From assembly GCF_900119365.1 (NCBI RefSeq), contig NZ_FPJO01000004.1:62001-126000 (forward strand): DNA of 64,000 nucleotides. The letters run 5' to 3'. Positions 60,089 to 64,000 of this stretch are shown here, one piece after another (within the stretch, counting starts at the first letter, position 1; each line of letters starts with the position of its first letter). Origin of the DNA: Streptomyces atratus. GTDB lineage: Bacteria > Actinomycetota > Actinomycetes > Streptomycetales > Streptomycetaceae. The position numbers and the translations under genes are program-made. Below the pieces are notes generated by a model. That model was not told the DNA's origin. It saw only the letters and a program-made list of their open reading frames with translations, and did not search any database.

Positions 60089-60756
60089 CAGATGGTCTCC
60101 CCTTCGGCGTTGCGCCGGCCCCGGGAGCGGAGCAGCTCGGCGGCGAGCGGGACGAGGGAGACCACGACCACGAGGGCGACGATCGGCAGCAGATAGCGGT
60201 CGACGTTCGGCACCGAGGAGCCCAGCGCGTAGCCCGCCAGGACCAGCCCGACCGTCCAGACCACTCCGCCGACGACCTGCCAGAGCGTGAACAGCCGGGC
60301 CGGGACGTCGAGCGCCCCGGCGAGCGGGTTGAGCACCGTGCGCACGACGGGTACGAAACGGGCCAGCACGATCGCCTTCGCGTGGCCGTATCTGCCGAGG
60401 AGCTCCTCGGCGCGGGCGGCGCCCTCGTGCAGCCGCTTGGCGCGGCTGCGGGCGAGCAGGGCCCGGCCGCCCCGCCGGCCGATCCAGTAGCCCGCCTGGG
60501 CGCCCAGCAGCGCGCCGGCCACGGCGGCGATCAGGACCTGCGGCAGCGACAGCCGCACCGGGCCGTGGGCGCCGGACACGCAGAGAAGGCCCGCCGTGAA
60601 CAGCAGGGAATCGCCGGGGAGGAAGAAGCCGACGAGCAGCCCCGTCTCGGCGAAGAGCACGACGGCGATACCGAGCGCGCCGAACGCTCCGAGCAGTGAC
60701 CCCGCGTCCAGCAGGTTCACCGCCTGTGGCACGGACGCCAGTGAGAATACGGACAC
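60088..60756 (-). CDS. DedA family membrane protein
   Basis: A 222-residue polytopic protein. ETGLLVGFFLPGDSLLFTAG is the DedA signature. GRRGGRALLARSRAKRLHEG, RYGHAKAIVLARFVPVVRTV and NPLAGALDVPARLFTLWQVV follow in the family order. DedA proteins act in lipid-carrier (undecaprenyl phosphate) recycling and membrane homeostasis, matching the PAP2 partner. GTG 60756 is the likely start (VSVFSLASVP). The palindrome upstream, which also serves the divergent BlaI gene, may control it. Confidence 0.9.
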   Translation of the reverse strand: MSVFSLASVPQAVNLLDAGSLLGAFGALGIAVVLFAETGLLVGFFLPGDSLLFTAGLLCVSGAHGPVRLSLPQVLIAAVAGALLGAQAGYWIGRRGGRALLARSRAKRLHEGAARAEELLGRYGHAKAIVLARFVPVVRTVLNPLAGALDVPARLFTLWQVVGGVVWTVGLVLAGYALGSSVPNVDRYLLPIVALVVVVSLVPLAAELLRSRGRRNAEGETI

Positions 60757-60811
60757 GGTGGAGGGTCTCCCATAATGGTGAGCGGGCGGCCCCACGGAAC
60801 GCCCGGACTGA

Positions 60812-60844
60812 CTACAGTGATGTAGACGGTCTACATCACTGTAG
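60812..60844. promoter_or_regulatory. BlaI-type operator, perfect 33-bp palindrome
   Basis: Two perfect 16-bp arms (60812-60827 and 60829-60844) flank a single G, with TACA/TGTA units typical of BlaI/MecI boxes (CTACAGTGATGTAGAC and complement). It lies 26 bp before the BlaI ATG and 55 bp before the divergent DedA start, so one repressor could govern both directions. Confidence 0.8.
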
Positions 60845-60870
60845 ACGCCCGAAGGGGGAGGAGAGTTCCC

Positions 60871-61344
60871 ATGTCCCAGGTGAAGGGGATAGCGAGCGGA
60901 GAACCCGACCCCAGACCGCACGGCGATCCCGCTTCCGTACCGACGCCGCAACCCGCCCCACGGCATCCGTCACCGCCCTCGGCCGCGTCGGAACGCCGGC
61001 CCGCCGGCGAGCTGGAGTCCACGATCCTGGCGGCACTGTGGGCGGCCGGAACACCGCTCACCCCCGGTCAGGTCCAGGGCGCGATCGGCGCCGAACTCGC
61101 CCGCACCACCGTCACGACGATCCTGTCCCGCCTGTACGAGAAGGGCACGGTCGCCCGCACCCGGGCCGGCCGCGGATTCGTCTACACACCCACCGAGGAC
61201 GCACCCGGGCTGACCGCCCGCCGTATGCACAGCGAACTGCGGAAGCAGGAGGACCGCAGTACCGTCCTCGCCCGGTTCGTGTCACAGCTCACCGACGAGG
61301 ACGAGCAACTGCTCCGGGAGCTGCTCGACGGAGAAACCCCGTGA
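60871..61344 (+). CDS. BlaI/MecI/CopY family transcriptional repressor
   Basis: A 157-residue repressor with an unusually long proline-rich N-terminus (about 45 residues) before the winged HTH ELESTILAALWAAGTPLTPG, ARTTVTTILSRLYEKGTVAR, GRGFVYTPTED. The C-terminal helix is LARFVSQLTDEDEQLLRELL. Its stop overlaps the GTG of the M56 peptidase, the usual BlaI-BlaR1 layout. It should bind the palindrome upstream and be inactivated on signal by the membrane peptidase. Confidence 0.92.
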   Translation: MSQVKGIASGEPDPRPHGDPASVPTPQPAPRHPSPPSAASERRPAGELESTILAALWAAGTPLTPGQVQGAIGAELARTTVTTILSRLYEKGTVARTRAGRGFVYTPTEDAPGLTARRMHSELRKQEDRSTVLARFVSQLTDEDEQLLRELLDGETP

Positions 61345-62285
61345 TCTACGCCGTCTGGCTTCCGCTGCTGATGCCGTTCCTGGCGGTGCCCGCGGCCCGC
61401 CGGCTGGCGGACGCGCTGTCGCCGGTGCGCGCCGTGCGGCTGCTCGCCGCGACGGGAGTCGGCCTCGCCCTGTGCAGCGTCCTCGCCCTGGTCCTGCTCG
61501 TGGTGCCCGGCGCGACCCGGTTCTCCGCGGTCTCCGCCGTCGGTGAACTCGTCAGACCGCTCTCCGACGCGGGCCCGGCCGCCGCCGTGCCCCTGGCCGC
61601 CGCCGCACTGGCCCTCCTCGTCGGCTGTGTCGCCGCTGTCGCCCGCGCCGCCCGCCGCCACTGGACGGAGCTGTGCCGGGCCGGACGGTACGACGGGCAC
61701 GCCGGCGGCGAGCTGGCCGTCCTGCGCGACAGCCGCCCCGACGCCTACGCGCTGCCCGGCCGCCCCGGGACGCCCGGCAGGATCGTCGTCACCACGGGAA
61801 TGCTGCGCGCCCTCGACCCCGCCGAGCGCGACGCCCTGCTGGCACACGAACGCGCCCATCTCAAGGGCCGACACCACCTCTTCATCGCCGCTGCCGAGGC
61901 TGCCGCGCTCTGCCACCCGGCGCTGCGCTCGCTGCGCGCCCCCCTGGGCTACGCCCTGGAACGCTGCGCCGACGAGGCGGCCGCCTCCGCCGTCGGCGAC
62001 CGGCGGATCGCCGCCCGCGCCATCGGCCGGGCCGCCCTCGCCGCCCGCGCCGCCGAAGGCGCTCCGCAGCCCCGCCCGCGGGTGGCGCTCGCCGCAGCGG
62101 CCGGGCCCGTACCGCGCCGCGTCGCCGCGCTGCTCGGCCGGAGCACCGCACGGCCCCGCGTCGGCCGTGTCGCGGCCGCGGCGCTGCTGGCCTGCCTGGT
62201 CGTCTCCGGCGCCGCCGCGCTCGACGCGACGAGTGATCTGCACAGCAGCATCGAGGCGGCACAGGGCGAGAGCGCGCACCACTGA
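61341..62285 (+). CDS. M56 family metallopeptidase (BlaR1-like)
   Basis: A 314-residue membrane peptidase. Helices near 4-20, 33-55 and 82-102 precede a zinc site HERAH (169-173) within LLAHERAHLKGRHHLF, with the downstream ALERCADEAAASAVGD supplying the third ligand. A final helix (AAALLACLVVSGAAA) ends the protein. There is no penicillin-binding sensor domain, as in most Streptomyces relatives, so the inducing signal is unknown. GTG 61341 overlaps the BlaI stop. Confidence 0.9.
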   Translation: MIYAVWLPLLMPFLAVPAARRLADALSPVRAVRLLAATGVGLALCSVLALVLLVVPGATRFSAVSAVGELVRPLSDAGPAAAVPLAAAALALLVGCVAAVARAARRHWTELCRAGRYDGHAGGELAVLRDSRPDAYALPGRPGTPGRIVVTTGMLRALDPAERDALLAHERAHLKGRHHLFIAAAEAAALCHPALRSLRAPLGYALERCADEAAASAVGDRRIAARAIGRAALAARAAEGAPQPRPRVALAAAAGPVPRRVAALLGRSTARPRVGRVAAAALLACLVVSGAAALDATSDLHSSIEAAQGESAHH

Positions 62286-62323
62286 CCGGCTGACCCCCTG
62301 CGTCCTGTCGTCCGGCGGCCCGC

Positions 62324-62836
62324 TCAGGCCCCCTCCTGATCGGGTGTCACCCGCCCGTCCGCCAGGTGTTCCCGCAGCCGGTCGAGGAAGACCCGCTGTC
62401 CCGTGACGAGCCGCTCCGCCGCCTCCCGGGGCGTGCACCAGTCGAACCGGTCGACCTCCGGGAACTCCCGCAGCACACCCGACCCCCTCGGCCATTCCAT
62501 GGTGAACGTCCCGGGGACCGCCGACGCGGCATCGAGATCCGCCTCCAGCGCCCACACCGTCACGGTCTTGCCGCCGGACTGACGTGCCTCGCCCAGCGCC
62601 ACCCACTCGCCGTCCGGCACCGGACACCCGAACTCCTCCGCGAACTCACGGCGGGCGGCGGCCGCCGGCTCCTCCTCGGGGCCGTACTCCCCCTTGGGGA
62701 CCGACCAGGCCGCACTCTCGCGACCCGCCCAGAACGGGCCGCCCATGTGCCCGATGAGTACCTCGAAACCGGACTCGCTCGACCTTCGGAACAGGAGAAG
62801 GCCCGCACTGCGCCTGGCGCGCTGCTGAGATGGCAT
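62324..62836 (-). CDS. NUDIX hydrolase
   Basis: A 170-residue NUDIX protein. The box G-x5-E-x7-REUxEExGU is GEYGPEEEPAAAARREFAEE followed by FG. SAGLLLFRRSSESGFEVLIG starts the fold and FDWCTPREAAERLVTGQR ends it. It hydrolyses a nucleoside diphosphate-linked compound; the preceding GPFWAGRESAAWSVPKGE is characteristic of the large MutT-like group in Streptomyces. The ATG at 62836 gives the usual length; upstream in-frame codons look non-coding. Confidence 0.9.
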   Translation of the reverse strand: MPSQQRARRSAGLLLFRRSSESGFEVLIGHMGGPFWAGRESAAWSVPKGEYGPEEEPAAAARREFAEEFGCPVPDGEWVALGEARQSGGKTVTVWALEADLDAASAVPGTFTMEWPRGSGVLREFPEVDRFDWCTPREAAERLVTGQRVFLDRLREHLADGRVTPDQEGA

Positions 62837-63044
62837 GCCGTTAAGTCTGCGTCCCGGCCGAGGTACACAGCCGCGGACGACACCCCGTTCCCGGTGATCA
62901 TTGCCGTCATCGAGCCGACGCGTCCTGTTCGCCGTGAGGTTCCCGACGCCCCCTGGTGCGTGATTGCGCGCGCGGCCATGCTGTCCGCCGACAGCGCCGC
63001 TGCCCGGACCGGGCCGCGCAACCATCGCAATCCCAGGAGGACTT

Positions 63045-64000
63045 GTGGGCCCAGGCACAGTCGGCAGGACAACCCCACCGCGCGGGAGGGCCGCGCGAGG
63101 AAACCGGACGATCGCGCGCCCGCTCGTGCTGCTCGCGACGGTGTCCGCCATGACCCTCGGCGCGATCTCTCCCGCACTCGCCGATCCGAGCTCCGATCCA
63201 CGCCCCCGCACCCCCGCCGAGATCCTCAGACCGGTCGCCCCACCAGCCGCGAGCAACGCGGCAGGGGCACCCCGTTCGGTCGTGGACGGCGACGGCATCG
63301 AGACCGCGCGTACGTCCCGCCCGATCGCCCCGGGGGTCCGCCTCAGCTCGTACGACCGGCTGGAGTCCGACAAGTGGCTGCGGGTCGACAACCTCTCGGT
63401 CGACCTCGCCGGCAGCGGCGTACGCGCCGACTACCTCTCCTCCGGCAAGGTCTCCGAGCGGCACACCGTCTCCGAACTGGCCGCCGGACACGACGCGGGC
63501 CGCGGCCGCCGCACCGTCGCCGCGATCAACGCCGACTTCTTCGACATCAACCAGACGGGAGCGCCCGAGGGGATCGGCATCAGGGACGGGGCCACCGTCC
63601 AGTCGCCCGCCCCCGGGATCAACCGGGCCGTCGGCATCGGCCCCGACAGCGCGGGCCGCATCCTGAACCTGTACTTCGAGGGAACGCTCACCCTGCCCGC
63701 CGGGCAGCGGCCGCTCGCCGCGTACAACGCGGCCAACGTGCCGGCCGGCCAAGTGGGCGCGTACACCTCGGCCTGGGGAACCGCCGACCGGGCCCTGACC
63801 GTCGACAACGCGACCCCGGTCGCCGAAGCGGTGGTACGGGACGGCAAGGTCGTCTCCGTCTCGCACGCCCCCGGATCGGGGGCCGTACCCGACGACACCA
63901 CCGTCCTGGTCGGCCGTGAGGCCGGAGCCGCCGCACTCGACGCCCTGAAGCCCGGCGACCCGGTGTCCCTGGCCTACCGGGCCCGGACCGACGGCGGGGC
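63045..64000 (+). CDS. Secreted phosphodiester glycosidase family protein (partial, 3' end outside window)
   Basis: The frame is open from GTG 63045, with AGGAGG four bases upstream, to the window end (318 codons). A long basic signal peptide (RTIARPLVLLATVSAMTLGA, cleaved near ALAD) precedes a domain with RTVAAINADFFDINQTGAPE, GIGIRDGATVQSPAPGINRA and VGIGPDSAGRI. This is the NAGPA/DUF2233 phosphodiester glycosidase fold (NADFF motif). Members uncover GlcNAc-phosphodiesters or cleave glycan-phosphate linkages outside the cell. Full-length Streptomyces homologues exceed 1000 residues with extra domains, which would lie beyond the window. Confidence 0.85.
   Translation, partial: MGPGTVGRTTPPRGRAARGNRTIARPLVLLATVSAMTLGAISPALADPSSDPRPRTPAEILRPVAPPAASNAAGAPRSVVDGDGIETARTSRPIAPGVRLSSYDRLESDKWLRVDNLSVDLAGSGVRADYLSSGKVSERHTVSELAAGHDAGRGRRTVAAINADFFDINQTGAPEGIGIRDGATVQSPAPGINRAVGIGPDSAGRILNLYFEGTLTLPAGQRPLAAYNAANVPAGQVGAYTSAWGTADRALTVDNATPVAEAVVRDGKVVSVSHAPGSGAVPDDTTVLVGREAGAAALDALKPGDPVSLAYRARTDGG

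Overview
The window is high-GC actinobacterial chromosome, almost certainly Streptomyces. Codon third positions are overwhelmingly G/C. GTG starts, ATGA/GTGA stop-start overlaps and strong AGGAGG-type ribosome sites are common. Many genes belong to families typical of Streptomyces (DUF6381, DUF1876, DUF6191, SCO6745 family, SigF-type sigma factor, several SpoIIE-type phosphatases). I saw no tRNA, rRNA, CRISPR array, prophage or complete insertion sequence.

Region 1 (1-3.4 kb): a partial PmoA/DUF6807 gene behind a LacI-type operator, a DUF6381 peptide, an RNase H-like protein, a CDP-alcohol phosphatidyltransferase and a TagD-like cytidylyltransferase. Region 2 (3.6-18.5 kb): an exopolysaccharide locus with two GT4 and one GT2 glycosyltransferases, a Wzz/Wzc-like copolymerase whose kinase-like domain has lost its nucleotide-binding residues, Wzx-like and Wzy-like membrane proteins, a secreted propeller/FN3/LamG protein with a lipoprotein partner, the GDP-fucose pair gmd and fcl, and the initiating polyprenyl-phosphate sugar transferase. 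A nested pair of MITE-like elements sits inside the locus.

Region 3 (18.9-36.2 kb): mixed accessory genes. These are a MASE1 membrane protein, a PP2C phosphatase, the relic of a CO-dehydrogenase-type accessory cluster (truncated coxE, xdhC/coxF, coxG), an AidB-like acyl-CoA dehydrogenase with a TetR gene, a Tat-exported PHP-type hydrolase, phosphoglucomutase, and an MFS/LysR divergent pair. It holds an unusual number of broken genes: coxE, an anti-sigma ATPase, a GH13 tail, HIT, ribosomal protein L31 type B, and a GH32-type domain.

Region 4 (36.2-49.2 kb): a fructokinase-like gene, a large membrane protein, and then the most distinctive locus: a compact operon of ketosynthase, acyl-CoA oxidase-like flavoprotein, small peptide, acyl carrier protein and second ketosynthase. 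It is followed directly by a cobalamin riboswitch, a BtuFCD-type ABC transporter and, after a PRC/DUF2382 stress protein, the corrinoid-remodelling amidohydrolase cbiZ.

Region 5 (49.3-64 kb): a 3-hydroxyisobutyrate dehydrogenase-like protein, a SigF-type sigma factor, small membrane proteins, a quinone oxidoreductase/GNAT pair, a membrane SpoIIE phosphatase, a TetR-SDR-ADH operon whose start codon abuts a MITE, a frameshifted DUF6191 gene, PAP2 and DedA membrane proteins, a BlaI/M56 pair behind a perfect 33-bp palindrome, a NUDIX protein and a partial secreted phosphodiester glycosidase.
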